Positions 35,757-44,579 of a stretch of DNA of 64,000 bases are shown in pieces. The stretch covers positions 124,001 to 188,000 of the forward strand of contig NZ_JALLGW010000001.1 in NCBI RefSeq assembly GCF_023074835.1, in the 5' to 3' direction. Both the position numbers and the translations under genes were made by a program. The stretch's first letter is position 1, and every line of letters starts with the position of its first letter. The stretch comes from Halomarina salina (GTDB lineage: Archaea > Halobacteriota > Halobacteria > Halobacteriales > Haloarculaceae). The notes below the pieces were generated by a model. That model did no database searches. It was not told where the DNA came from and saw only the letters and a program-made list of their open reading frames with translations.

Positions 35757-37187
35757 ATGAGCGAACAGGAACAGGATTCTACCGACGAGAAGCGTGCGGC
35801 GCAGTCGGAGGCCGGCACGGCCGAAGGGCAGGGGCCGGTCGAGATCGACGAGGAGCTGGCGCGCCACCTCGCCAACAAGCGCGAGGACCTCTTCGAGAAG
35901 TTCGAGATACGCGACGGGTTCCCGCAGGCGGTCCTCGACGAGGCCGAGGAGCGGACCGAGGGCGTCGAGGAGGAGATTCAGACGGAACTCGACGACCGGA
36001 AGGACCTCCGGGACCTGACGACGTGGACGACCGACCCGCTCGACGCGCAGGACTTCGACGACGCCATCTCGGTCGAGCGCACCGAGGACGGCTACCGGCT
36101 GTGGGTCCACATCGCGGACGTCAGCCACTACGTCCACCCGGGCAGCGAGATGTGGGCCGAGGCCGTCGAGCGCGGGAACACCGTCTACCTCCCGGCGTAC
36201 ACCATCCACATGCTGCCGCCGGTGCTCGCCGAGACGGTCTGCTCGCTGGTGCCCAACGAGGACCGACTGGCCCACACCGTCGAGATGGAACTCGACGGCG
36301 AGACGCTCAGCTACGAGTCCATCGACATCTACAAGTCCGTCATCCACTCCGACGAGCGCCTGACGTACTCGCAGGCCGAGGCGCGACTCGACGACCCGGA
36401 CCTCCCGCTCCACGAGGAGTGCTCGCTGGTGTTCGAACTCGCAGACCGGATGCACGAACAGCGCAAGGAGGACGGCTCGCTCGTCCTGAACCCCTCCAGG
36501 GACCGCGCGCACACCATCATCGAGGAGTGCATGCTGAAGGCGAACAAGGCGGTCACGCACGTCCTCATGTTCGAGCGCGGCGTCGAGGCGATGTACCGCG
36601 TCCACCCACAGCCCTCCCCCGACGAGTGGGACAAGGCGCTCCGGGAGATACAGGAACTCGACAGCGTCTCGATTCCGGGCGACTCGTGGGACGACCCGCG
36701 GAAGGCCGTCAACGCGACGCTCGAACAGGCACCGGGCCGTCAGTTGCGGAAGATACAGCGCGCCGTGATGCGCGTGATGCCCCGCGCGAAGTACATGAAC
36801 GACCCGTTCGGCGGCCACCACGCGCTCAACTTCGAGATATACGGGCACTTCACGTCGCCCATCCGGCGGCTGTCGGACCTCGTCAACCACTGGATCGTCC
36901 ACGAGAACGACGTCCCCGAGGACCTGCTCGAACTCTGTGACCGCGCCAGCGAGAAGCAGAAGCGCGCCGAGCGCTGCGAACGCGAGTACAAGCAGTTCCT
37001 CTCGGAGGTCGGCCTCGACGCCTACGCGGTGAACAACCGCGGACTGGTCGTCGTGGAGGACGACGAGGACGGCGAGGCCGACCAGCAGGAGGCCTCGGAA
37101 GACGGAGCGGAGAGCGAAGCGAACCGCGAGGACGACGACGCCGACACCGAGGACGGAGACGGCGAAGAACTCGAAGTCGGGGAGTAG
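35757..37187 (+). CDS. rnr: RNase R-like exoribonuclease (RNB domain)
   Basis: A 476-residue protein built around an RNB catalytic domain. It has WTTDPLDAQDFDDAISVE (metal-binding Asp residues), LWVHIADVSHYV, GNTVYLPAYTIHMLPPVLAETVCSLVPNEDRLAHT, and FGGHHALNFEIYGHFTSPIRRLSDLVNHW near the C terminus. It lacks the cold-shock and S1 domains of bacterial RNase R and has an acidic tail of about 45 residues. Haloarchaea are known to carry such trimmed RNase R enzymes that degrade RNA 3' to 5'. The ATG at 35757 begins MSEQEQDS; upstream frame sequence belongs to the repeat region. Confidence 0.93.
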   Translation: MSEQEQDSTDEKRAAQSEAGTAEGQGPVEIDEELARHLANKREDLFEKFEIRDGFPQAVLDEAEERTEGVEEEIQTELDDRKDLRDLTTWTTDPLDAQDFDDAISVERTEDGYRLWVHIADVSHYVHPGSEMWAEAVERGNTVYLPAYTIHMLPPVLAETVCSLVPNEDRLAHTVEMELDGETLSYESIDIYKSVIHSDERLTYSQAEARLDDPDLPLHEECSLVFELADRMHEQRKEDGSLVLNPSRDRAHTIIEECMLKANKAVTHVLMFERGVEAMYRVHPQPSPDEWDKALREIQELDSVSIPGDSWDDPRKAVNATLEQAPGRQLRKIQRAVMRVMPRAKYMNDPFGGHHALNFEIYGHFTSPIRRLSDLVNHWIVHENDVPEDLLELCDRASEKQKRAERCEREYKQFLSEVGLDAYAVNNRGLVVVEDDEDGEADQQEASEDGAESEANREDDDADTEDGDGEELEVGE

Positions 37188-37318
37188 GCCACGCACGCCT
37201 CACCTCCGAGTTCGAGAGTGTGTTCGCGTCGGAGGGACCGGGTTTGCCCGCGAGCGCCGGTCAGAAGCCGGAACCGTCGCCACGTTTTTGCGCGACCGGC
37301 GGCTATGCGGTACAATCG

Positions 37319-38887
37319 ATGCCACGCCGTTCGGTCCCCGCCGCGCTCGCCCTCTCGGTCGCGCTGGTCGTCTCGCTCGGAGCCGGTGTCGTCGGAGTGA
37401 GTCCCACCGCCCTCGCCCAGGAGGTGCCCGACGCGCGCCTCACCGTCACCGACGCGACGGTGACACCCGCGGAACCGGTGACCGGCGCACCCACCACGAT
37501 TGATGCGACGGTCTCGCTGTCGGGCGGGAGCACGTCGCCGGTCTCGCTCCAGCGGGTCGACCTCGTCGAGGGGGGCGAGACCATCGCCAGCGCGGACGAC
37601 CTCGGCGCGCTCTCCGCGGGCGGGACGCTCACCGTCCCCCTGACGGCCACGTTCGACCAGCCGGGGCAGCGCGACCTCGAACTCGTCGTCGTCGGTGAGA
37701 ACGCGAGCGGAGGCGAGGTCAGCGCGACCCGACCGCTGACCGTCGTCGTCGAGTCCGCACCGCCGCTCCTCACCGTCCAGTCGAGCGAGGCCGTCGCGGG
37801 GACCCAGTCACAGGTCGCCGTCGAGGTGGCGAACCCGACGACGGCGGCGATGCGGAACGTCGTCGTCGACGTGCAGGCCGGCGACGCGACGGGACGGGCG
37901 ACGCTCGCCACGCTCGCCGGCGGCGCGACAGAGACGGTCAACGTCACGGTCGCCCCCGAGTCGACGGGCGACGTACCCGTGGACGCGACCGTGACCTACA
38001 CGACCGCGGCGGGATCCGTCGCGGAGACGACGACCAGCACGACGCTCGCGGTGTCGGAGTTGCGGGAGGACGTCGGCGTCCGCGTCGAGCGGGCGAGCCA
38101 GAACCAGCAGAGCAGCGGTGGCGGCAGCCTGCAGGACCAGCTCGGCAGTCTCGTCGGTGGCGGGGCGACCGGCGGCGCGGCAGCCCAGCAGGGTAGCGAG
38201 AACGACGACGAGTCGAGCGGGTCGCAGGTCGCGGTCACCGTGACGAACTTCGGGAACGCACCGATTCGGGAGGTGGTGGTCCAGCAGCGCTCGAACGGGA
38301 GCGACGGTCCGCGATACGCCGTCGGGACGCTCGCGCCCGGTGCCAGCGAGTCGGTGCCCGTCGACCTCTCGCGCGTTCCGGGTGGGCAGGTACAGTTCGA
38401 GACGACGTACTCGCTCGCTGGCGAGTCTGGCAGCGAGACGGCGGCGTACGACTACCGCCCGCAGACCGGCGCGATTCGCGTGACGGGCGTGAACCTCACC
38501 GTGACCGACGGCACCCTCAGAATCGAGGGGAACGCGGGCAACACGGGCGAGGCGACCGTCTCGGGCGTCGTCGTCGCCGTTGCTGAGTCGGAGTCCGTCG
38601 GCCCGGCGTACCCGCAACGCGACTACTTCGTCGGGAGCGTCGAGGGCAGCGAGTTCGCCCCGTTCGAACTCACCGCGGACATCGACCTCGCCAACGCGAG
38701 CAGCGTCCCCGTCGACGTGACGTACGTCGTGAACGGCGTCGAGCGGGCCGACCGCGTCGAGTTGCCCCTCGACGGCGTCGAGGAACGCGAGCGCGGCGGG
38801 TCGGACTTCCCGCTGAGTCTCTCGAGCGCGTTCGTCGTCGTCCTGCTCGCCGCGGCGGCCGTCGCCGTCGCGGTCCGGTTCAGATGA
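37319..38887 (+). CDS. membrane-anchored CARDB-like protein, ABC operon
   Basis: A 522-residue exported protein. It has a signal peptide (about residues 1-35) ending near ALAQ, several Ig-like/CARDB-type beta domains (repeats of TVDATVTYTTAAGS-like strands and NFGNAPIREVVV), and a final membrane helix (FVVVLLAAAAVAVAVRF). Such COG1361-type proteins are often found beside ABC transporters in archaea. Its stop overlaps the ATPase start by four bases (ATGA), so it is the first gene of a coupled three-gene operon. Confidence 0.82.
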   Translation: MPRRSVPAALALSVALVVSLGAGVVGVSPTALAQEVPDARLTVTDATVTPAEPVTGAPTTIDATVSLSGGSTSPVSLQRVDLVEGGETIASADDLGALSAGGTLTVPLTATFDQPGQRDLELVVVGENASGGEVSATRPLTVVVESAPPLLTVQSSEAVAGTQSQVAVEVANPTTAAMRNVVVDVQAGDATGRATLATLAGGATETVNVTVAPESTGDVPVDATVTYTTAAGSVAETTTSTTLAVSELREDVGVRVERASQNQQSSGGGSLQDQLGSLVGGGATGGAAAQQGSENDDESSGSQVAVTVTNFGNAPIREVVVQQRSNGSDGPRYAVGTLAPGASESVPVDLSRVPGGQVQFETTYSLAGESGSETAAYDYRPQTGAIRVTGVNLTVTDGTLRIEGNAGNTGEATVSGVVVAVAESESVGPAYPQRDYFVGSVEGSEFAPFELTADIDLANASSVPVDVTYVVNGVERADRVELPLDGVEERERGGSDFPLSLSSAFVVVLLAAAAVAVAVRFR

Positions 38888-39798
38888 GCGACGACGGGGC
38901 GAGCCCGGACGACGGCTCGTCGTCGACCGACGGCGCGACCCCACCCGACGCCGCTGCCGAGTTCGTCGTCGAACTCCGCGGCGTCACGAAGGAGTACCGC
39001 TCGGCCAGCGAGACGGTCGTCGCCCTCGACGACGTGGACTTCACGGTCCGACCGGGCGAGTTCGTCGCCGTCGTCGGCCCCTCGGGGTCGGGGAAGTCGA
39101 CGATGCTGAACGTCCTCGGCCTGCTCGACGTGCCGACACGCGGCGAGCAGTACCTCCGGGGACGCGACGTGACGGCACTCACCGACGAGGAGGGGACCGA
39201 CGCGCGCAAGCGCGCCATCGGGTTCGTCTTCCAGGACTTCCACCTCATCCCGACGCTCACCGCGACGGAGAACGTCGAACTCCCGACGCTGTTCGACGGG
39301 CACGTCGCGGGGACCGACGAGGACCCCACAGCGCGCGCCCGCGACCTGCTCTCCCGCGTGGGGCTCGGCGACCGACTCGACCACGACCCGACACAGCTCT
39401 CGGGCGGACAGAAACAGCGCGTCGCCATCGCGAGAGCGCTCGTCAACCGGCCGGCGCTCGTGCTGGCCGACGAACCGACGGGTAACCTCGACCGCGAGAC
39501 GGGAGCGACCATCCTCGAGGAGTTCCGGCGCATCTGCGACGACGGCGTCAGCGTGGTCGCCGTCACGCACGACGAACTCGTCACGCGGTTCGCCGACCGG
39601 ACGGTCGAACTGGTCGACGGCGTGTTGCGCGAACGCGAGGCGGGCGAACCGACCGACGACGTCGGGTTCTCCGCGAGCACCGACGGCGGGAACGAGGCGG
39701 CGGACGGCGAGAGCGACGACGCGGACGTGATGGGCGGCGAGAGCGACGACGCGAATGGGCCGGCCGAGTCGGAGCCGGTCGCCGAGGACGAGCGATGA
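38884..39798 (+). CDS. ABC transporter ATPase (LolD/MacB type)
   Basis: A 304-residue ATPase. Walker A GPSGSGKSTMLN lies near residue 64, with signature LSGGQKQRVAIARAL, Walker B LVLADEPTGNLD and H-loop VAVTHDEL. The spacing and LADEPTGNLD match the MacB/LolD/FtsE branch that works with FtsX-like permeases. N- and C-terminal extensions are acidic and likely disordered. It overlaps both neighbours by four bases. The system probably exports or releases something at the membrane rather than imports. Confidence 0.93.
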   Translation: MSDDGASPDDGSSSTDGATPPDAAAEFVVELRGVTKEYRSASETVVALDDVDFTVRPGEFVAVVGPSGSGKSTMLNVLGLLDVPTRGEQYLRGRDVTALTDEEGTDARKRAIGFVFQDFHLIPTLTATENVELPTLFDGHVAGTDEDPTARARDLLSRVGLGDRLDHDPTQLSGGQKQRVAIARALVNRPALVLADEPTGNLDRETGATILEEFRRICDDGVSVVAVTHDELVTRFADRTVELVDGVLREREAGEPTDDVGFSASTDGGNEAADGESDDADVMGGESDDANGPAESEPVAEDER

Positions 39799-40925
39799 GG
39801 CGCTTTCCCGCCGTGCTCATGGCGCGCCGGAACCTCTCGCGAAACCGCCTGCGGTCGGGGCTGGCGGCGCTGGGCATCGTCATCGGCGTGTTCGCCATCG
39901 CGACGCTGGGCATCTTCGGGACGGTCCTCCAGCTGTCGGCGACGAACGAACTCGGCGACATCGGGAACCAGGTCATCGTCTCGCCGAACGCCGACGCGGG
40001 CAGCGACAGCCTCAGCTCCCGCGACGTCCGGGAGATTCGCCGGGCGGCGAGCGGCCGCGGGACCGTCGTCCCGCTGGTCTCCGACGGCGGCGTGGTGTCG
40101 GCGGGCGGCGACCAGACGTTCTCGCAACTGTACGGCACCGACGACCCGGCGACGCTGTTCGAGGCACAGGACGGGACGCTCCCGGCGGTCCACCGACAGG
40201 GAGCCATCGTCGGTTCTGACGTGGCCGAGACGCTGTCGCTGTCGGTGGGGAGCGTCGTCGAGATAGAGGGCAACCGCTACCGCGTCGTCGCGGTGCTGGC
40301 CGAGAGCGACACCATCACGCCCATCCGCCCGGACGACGCCGTGGTGCTGCCCCCCGGCGAGTTCGTCCAGACCGAGCCGACGCAGGTGGTCGTGCAGGCC
40401 GACTCCGGGAGTGCGGCGACGGCCGTCGCGAGCGAGGTCCGGTCGACGCTCAACGCCCGAACCGAGCGCGTCTCAGTCTTCGAACTCTCCTCCATCCTCT
40501 CGACCATCGCGGAGTTCTTCGCGCTGCTCAACGCCTTCCTGCTCGGACTGGCCTCCATCTCGCTGGTCGTCGCCGGGGTCAGCATCTTCAACGTGATGCT
40601 GATGAGCACGACCGAGCGCCGCCAGGAGATCGGCGTCCTCAGGGCGGTCGGCGTCCAGAAGGGCGAGGTGCTGCGAACGCTGCTGGTCGAGGCCGCGTTG
40701 CTCGGCGCTCTCGGCGGCGTCGTCGGGGCACTGGCGAGCGGCGCCGTCGCGGTCGGGCTCGCCGCGTTCGTCGAGCAGATATCGTACGACGTGGTGTTCG
40801 TCGCACGCAACGGCGCGTACCTCGTCGGCGGGTTCGCGTTCGGCGTCCTGGTGAGCCTGGTCAGCGGGCTCTACCCGGCGTGGACGGCGGCGAGCGAGCG
40901 ACCGGTGGAGGCATTGCGAGATTGA
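39795..40925 (+). CDS. ABC transporter permease (MacB/FtsX type)
   Basis: A 376-residue permease with the MacB layout. It has an N-terminal helix (RSGLAALGIVIGVFAIATLGIF), a large extracellular domain of about 200 residues, and three C-terminal helices. The first of these leads into FNVMLMSTTERRQEIGVLRAVG, the ATPase-contact motif, and the chain ends PVEALRD. It partners the ATPase just upstream; the CARDB-like protein would be the extracytoplasmic partner. The cargo is unknown. Confidence 0.92.
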   Translation: MRRFPAVLMARRNLSRNRLRSGLAALGIVIGVFAIATLGIFGTVLQLSATNELGDIGNQVIVSPNADAGSDSLSSRDVREIRRAASGRGTVVPLVSDGGVVSAGGDQTFSQLYGTDDPATLFEAQDGTLPAVHRQGAIVGSDVAETLSLSVGSVVEIEGNRYRVVAVLAESDTITPIRPDDAVVLPPGEFVQTEPTQVVVQADSGSAATAVASEVRSTLNARTERVSVFELSSILSTIAEFFALLNAFLLGLASISLVVAGVSIFNVMLMSTTERRQEIGVLRAVGVQKGEVLRTLLVEAALLGALGGVVGALASGAVAVGLAAFVEQISYDVVFVARNGAYLVGGFAFGVLVSLVSGLYPAWTAASERPVEALRD

Positions 40926-41074
40926 GTGTCGTTCAGGTGGAACAGCAGGCGCTCTCGGTCGCTCGTACTTCTTACCCCCTCCGAGCAGTGATCGCATCGC
41001 CTCGAAGAGCGCCGCCACTGCCGGACGAAACACGAGACCGAACAGGCGGCTACGAGAGACGAAAGGCCTCCTGT

Positions 41075-42139
41075 TCAGTCCAGCGTCCAGAACGACTTCG
41101 ACGGGTCGCTGAAGTCGAGGAAGTTGAACACCCAGAACTGCGACTCGGTGTCCGTCTCGACCTGATACGCGAGTTCGCCGCGTCGGGACTCACCGGGGGC
41201 GATGTCCGAACCCTCTTCGTAGGCCTGGTCGAGCGAGGACGACCCCATGAGGTCGCCCGTGAACGAGAGGCCGGTGCCGGTCTTGACGCGCATCTGGAGC
41301 AGTGTCGAGACAGTGAGCGCCTCGTCCGTCCCGTTAGTGATTTCGATGTCCGGGATGACGTACTCGGAGCCCTCCTCTGCCTCCGCGTAGTCGCCGAGCG
41401 AGGACTCGCGGCGGACGCCGTGGAGTGTCACGGTCACGCCCTCGTACGTCGCCTCGGTGCCGGGGTCGTTCACCTCGACGCCGAGGTCCTGGGTTAGGTC
41501 CGCCGCGGAACTCGCTTCCGAGGCGAGGTCGATGGTGACGCGGTCGAAGCTGGTGAAGTCGAAGGCGCTGAAGTCGAACTGCATCGTGAGGTCACCGGTG
41601 CCCTCCGGAACCTCGAACACCATGTCGCCACGCGAGACTTCGCCCGGAGCGAGGACACTGCTGTCGATGGGGTGGTCCGTCGAGTTGAACGAGGCGTCGT
41701 AGACGTGGTTCTCGCCGTCTTTCAGCCGTGCTTGCCAGTAGCTCGAGAACTCGGCGAACGCGTCGCTCGTGTTCTTGACCGCCATGCGGACGACGACGAA
41801 CTCGTTGCCCGACTCCGCCTCCGAGTACTCGCCGAGCGAGGTCGTCCGTTCGGTCGAACGAGCGACGAGCGAGAGGTTGTCCCCCTCCGCGACCTCGCCG
41901 AGCGTTACGTTCGCCTCGGCGGACCCGCCAGTGGTCGATTCTGCGTCGTCCGTCTCGGTAGCGGTCGCCTCCTCGCTGCCCTCGGTACTCTCTGACTCGT
42001 CGGTGTTCGACGTTGCATCGCCGCCGTCGCCACCGTTCGTCTCGTTATCCGCTCCGTCCTCGCTCGCACAACCGGCGAGGAGCGTCATTCCGGTGCCGAC
42101 GCCAGCCAGCACTCGCCGTCGGTTAATGTCGTTCTCCAT
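41075..42139 (-). CDS. DUF4352-type Tat lipoprotein
   Basis: A 354-residue lipoprotein. A twin-arginine-like NRRRVLAGVGTGMTLLAGC combines an RR motif and a lipobox. An acidic Ser/Thr/Glu-rich spacer follows, then two copies of a DUF4352-like beta domain (GEYSEAESGNEFVVVRMAVKNTS and GDYAEAEEGSEYVIPDIEITNGT). The internal duplication is clear in these two segments. The start at 42139 is supported by a CAAATATC box 27 nt upstream. It is the last chromosomal gene before the integrated element. Confidence 0.85.
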   Translation of the reverse strand: MENDINRRRVLAGVGTGMTLLAGCASEDGADNETNGGDGGDATSNTDESESTEGSEEATATETDDAESTTGGSAEANVTLGEVAEGDNLSLVARSTERTTSLGEYSEAESGNEFVVVRMAVKNTSDAFAEFSSYWQARLKDGENHVYDASFNSTDHPIDSSVLAPGEVSRGDMVFEVPEGTGDLTMQFDFSAFDFTSFDRVTIDLASEASSAADLTQDLGVEVNDPGTEATYEGVTVTLHGVRRESSLGDYAEAEEGSEYVIPDIEITNGTDEALTVSTLLQMRVKTGTGLSFTGDLMGSSSLDQAYEEGSDIAPGESRRGELAYQVETDTESQFWVFNFLDFSDPSKSFWTLD

Positions 42140-42162
42140 TAGCATGTTTTAGATACAATACA

Positions 42163-42170
42163 GATATTTG
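42163..42170 (-). promoter_or_regulatory. TATA-like box of the DUF4352 lipoprotein gene
   Basis: On the minus strand the AT-rich patch reads CAAATATC and is centred about 27 nt upstream of the ATG at 42139. Confidence 0.5.
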
Positions 42171-42472
42171 AAAATTCTTGAGGTGGAGTAACATCCTACA
42201 GTGTATCAGTTTGCGAGCAGCACTGTGCGTTCGAACCGTCGGATTCTGGCACCTGATGGCTACTCTGGCGGGGTCCTCGATGCGGGGGCGACCTGACTCG
42301 TCCAGACGGTGGGACGGCTCCTCATCGCTCCCGGTGTACACGCCCCTCCGAGTACCATCACTGAGAACCGAGAATCGAGAAGACTCGCCGGGAGTCCCGC
42401 GAGGGAGCGAAGCGACCGAGTGGGACTACGGCGAGTCCACTGACCGAAGTGAGCGAAGCGAACGAAGGGAAG
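42171..42472. other. non-coding flank with att-like core fragments
   Basis: No gene is supported. Besides GC-rich short repeats (gagcgaagcgaacgaag style), it holds a partial direct copy of the attachment core, gactcgccggga (42382-42393), and an inverted partial copy, cggcgagtccac (42429-42440). The inverted copy forms a 12-bp inverted repeat with gtggactcgccg at 42472-42483. These may be scars of earlier integrations. Confidence 0.5.
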
Positions 42473-42491
42473 TGGACTCGCCGGGATTTGA
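42473..42491 (-). repeat. distal attachment site (19-bp tRNA copy)
   Basis: The word tggactcgccgggatttga is identical to the end of the tRNA-Ala gene at 48139-48157 and in the same orientation. It contains the discriminator base, the 3' acceptor strand and part of the T arm, the usual att core for archaeal tRNA-targeting integrases. Confidence 0.88.
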
Positions 42492-42624
42492 GACGCCGGG
42501 CTTCGCCCGCCGTGGCGATCTTCACCGTGAAGCTCGATTCTGCGGCGGATCACCGATCCCGCCGTGCTGGGTCCCAGGTCGCCGAGTCGTAGCGTCTGTT
42601 TCCGCGTTCGCCCAACAGCAGACT

Positions 42625-43629
42625 ATGAACGCAACACCGCCCCACGACGCGAAGAACCGCTACCTAAAGGACAAATCGACTGAGGTGACGGATTCGACAC
42701 TGGCCAACTACAAGACGACACTCAACATCTTCTGTGACTGGCTCGGTGACCGGGGAATCCTGTTCCTCAACACGCTCACCAGCGACGACATCCAGCAGTT
42801 CAAGGAATGGCGGGGGGAGGGCGTGAAGACGATCACGCTGAAAACGGACATGACCTGCATCAAGGGCTTCGTTCGCTTCTGTGAGCACATCAACGCTGTT
42901 CCAGATGGGCTCCACATGATGGTTCGCGTTCCGAAGCCAAATCACGAGGACGAGGTGGCGAGTAGCATCCTCTCACGGAACGAAGCCACTGCAATCCTGG
43001 CGTATCTCGACAAGCACGAGTATGCGTCGCTCCGGCACGTCATGTTCCTCCTGCTGTGGAAGACAGGGATGCGACGGAGCGCGCTGTATGCCCTTGATGT
43101 AGACGATTTCGACGGTGGGCCGAAACCGCACCTCCGATTGCGTCACCGACCTCACGAAGGAACTCCGCTCAAGAACAAGCATCGGGGGGAACGGGACGTG
43201 AGAATCAGCAGCGAAACCGCAGCGGTGATTTCGGACTTCCTCAAGTGGAATCACCCTGGGGCCGAAGATGAGTACGGACGGACCGCGCTCATCATGTCGT
43301 CTCAAGGGAACCGCTGTGAGCCCTCAACCATCCAGCGGAACATCTACACCGTTACTCGACCGTGCCACTACACCGGGGAGTGCCCACTGGGTCGTGATTT
43401 CAGCGAGTGTGAGGCGACTTCGTACAACACCGCGAGCAAGTGTCCCGCTTCAGTTGGCCCGCACGCCCTCCGACGGGGATACGTCACAGAGTCCCTGAAC
43501 GCCGGGCAGCCGAAAGACGTGACCGCAGATCGGGTAGATATGAGCCTTGAAGTGCTGGACAAGCACTACGACCACGCGACGAAGAGTCAGAAGATGGAGC
43601 GTCGCGAGGATTATCTGATAGATATCTAA
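42625..43629 (+). CDS. tyrosine recombinase (integrase)
   Basis: A 334-residue XerC/D-like integrase. Residues 1-100 form the SAM-like core-binding domain. The catalytic part has Arg near 150 (KTGMRRSALYAL), the HxxR box near 280 (GPHALRRGYVT) and the nucleophile Tyr near 315 (LDKHYDHAT). Between them lies a Cys-rich insertion (RPCHYTGECPLGRDFSECEA ... KCP), often seen in haloarchaeal integrases and probably zinc-binding. It sits at the end of the element away from the intact tRNA. The ATG at 42625 was chosen because homologues start here, though the frame is open leftwards across the attachment site. Confidence 0.93.
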   Translation: MNATPPHDAKNRYLKDKSTEVTDSTLANYKTTLNIFCDWLGDRGILFLNTLTSDDIQQFKEWRGEGVKTITLKTDMTCIKGFVRFCEHINAVPDGLHMMVRVPKPNHEDEVASSILSRNEATAILAYLDKHEYASLRHVMFLLLWKTGMRRSALYALDVDDFDGGPKPHLRLRHRPHEGTPLKNKHRGERDVRISSETAAVISDFLKWNHPGAEDEYGRTALIMSSQGNRCEPSTIQRNIYTVTRPCHYTGECPLGRDFSECEATSYNTASKCPASVGPHALRRGYVTESLNAGQPKDVTADRVDMSLEVLDKHYDHATKSQKMERREDYLIDI

Positions 43630-43635
43630 CCCAGC

Positions 43636-44307
43636 CTACGCAGACTTGCTCTGAGTCAGCTCGATCATCTGAGTAAACATACGACCAATTGCCTTCGGAA
43701 GTGAAACTGCCCCCTCTGCCACAGAGGGGACGAATATTTCCTCGACAAATATCGAAAACGCCCGCTCATCGTATTTTTTGATTCCAACTGCCGACACGGT
43801 ATTGAGCAAGATTCGTCCCTCTTCGACTGCCCCTTGATTCCAACCTCGCGCAGCCATTAACCACTCCACCGAATGTGGTTCGGGTGTTGAGGATATCGCC
43901 AGAGATTCAACTGCGGTGATTCGGAGTGATGCGGATAGAGCGATAACAAGGCTTGCCACGAAGGTAATCCAGGGTGACACGAAGAACCCACTGATACCGA
44001 AGAGAAGCGCGAGGACGAATTCACCGCTTGAGATAATAGAGCTGGCTCGCCTCCGAGATTCGTCAATTTCCTGTTGCAACTCCTCCGGCGACTCTTCAAT
44101 CTCAGTCTCGCTCTCTTCCAAAATAGTCGCTGTACGGCTGATGAGTTCGTCCCTGATTTCGGTAGCGGTCTCCTCGCTCCCGATGGCCCAGTTGAAAATC
44201 CACCCGTGAAGCTTAGCGGCTGGCAAGCGTTTACCGAGAAATCGTGTGATGGCATTCGCAGTTGAAAACAGAATCAACACGGGAAACAACAACACCTGAC
44301 GGCGCAT
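43636..44307 (-). CDS. unknown membrane protein with coiled coil
   Basis: A 223-residue protein. It has an N-terminal hydrophobic segment (LLFPVLILFSTANAI), a long Glu-rich helical stretch (about residues 50-92) that could form a coiled coil, and two adjacent hydrophobic helices (GEFVLALLFGISGFFVSPW, FVASLVIALSASLRI). A soluble C-terminal part follows. It converges on the integrase with a 6-nt gap. The family is not recognised. The segment IISSGEFVLALL resembles ILDSAGEFVLVLL in the gene at 47397-47822, so the two may be related. Confidence 0.7.
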   Translation of the reverse strand: MRRQVLLFPVLILFSTANAITRFLGKRLPAAKLHGWIFNWAIGSEETATEIRDELISRTATILEESETEIEESPEELQQEIDESRRRASSIISSGEFVLALLFGISGFFVSPWITFVASLVIALSASLRITAVESLAISSTPEPHSVEWLMAARGWNQGAVEEGRILLNTVSAVGIKKYDERAFSIFVEEIFVPSVAEGAVSLPKAIGRMFTQMIELTQSKSA

Positions 44308-44496
44308 TTCTAATCGTCTATATTCAGTAGATTCAGATTATAAAACCATTTCTTCGAGTTAGGCCGCTTCCCTTCACAAGAAGTTCGCACCGTCGATCTC
44401 GGGGTGCCGGGGGGAGGGGGCGGAATCGGCCGGAGTAGATGCAACTTCAGACTCTCTTGGTATACATAGGATGATTCCTGATAGGACTTTACAAGC

Positions 44497-44516
44497 GTTT
44501 ACAGGCCTCTGTAAAC
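44497..44516. promoter_or_regulatory. operator-like perfect palindrome
   Basis: GTTTACAG-GCCT-CTGTAAAC has 8-bp arms that are exact reverse complements. It lies 64-83 nt upstream of the 267-residue gene, in the 272-nt gap between two divergent genes of the element. A further ctttaca half-site lies just to its left (44487-44493). The symmetry fits a dimeric repressor site. Confidence 0.6.
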
Positions 44517-44536
44517 CGGCCCCTGGCTAAGGGCCG
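44517..44536. other. short GC hairpin next to the operator
   Basis: CGGCCC-ctggctaa-GGGCCG has 6-bp complementary arms directly abutting the palindrome. It could be a 5' leader hairpin of the 267-residue gene or part of the same control site. Confidence 0.5.
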
Positions 44537-44579
44537 ACGAGTTCAAGTACCGATACAGCGTCTCTACTCATGATAAGTT

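Noticed and set aside
42178-42624. N-terminal extension of the integrase back to 42178
   Set aside because: The frame is open but would cross the attachment site and GC-rich palindromes. The protein-like region begins at the ATG at 42625.
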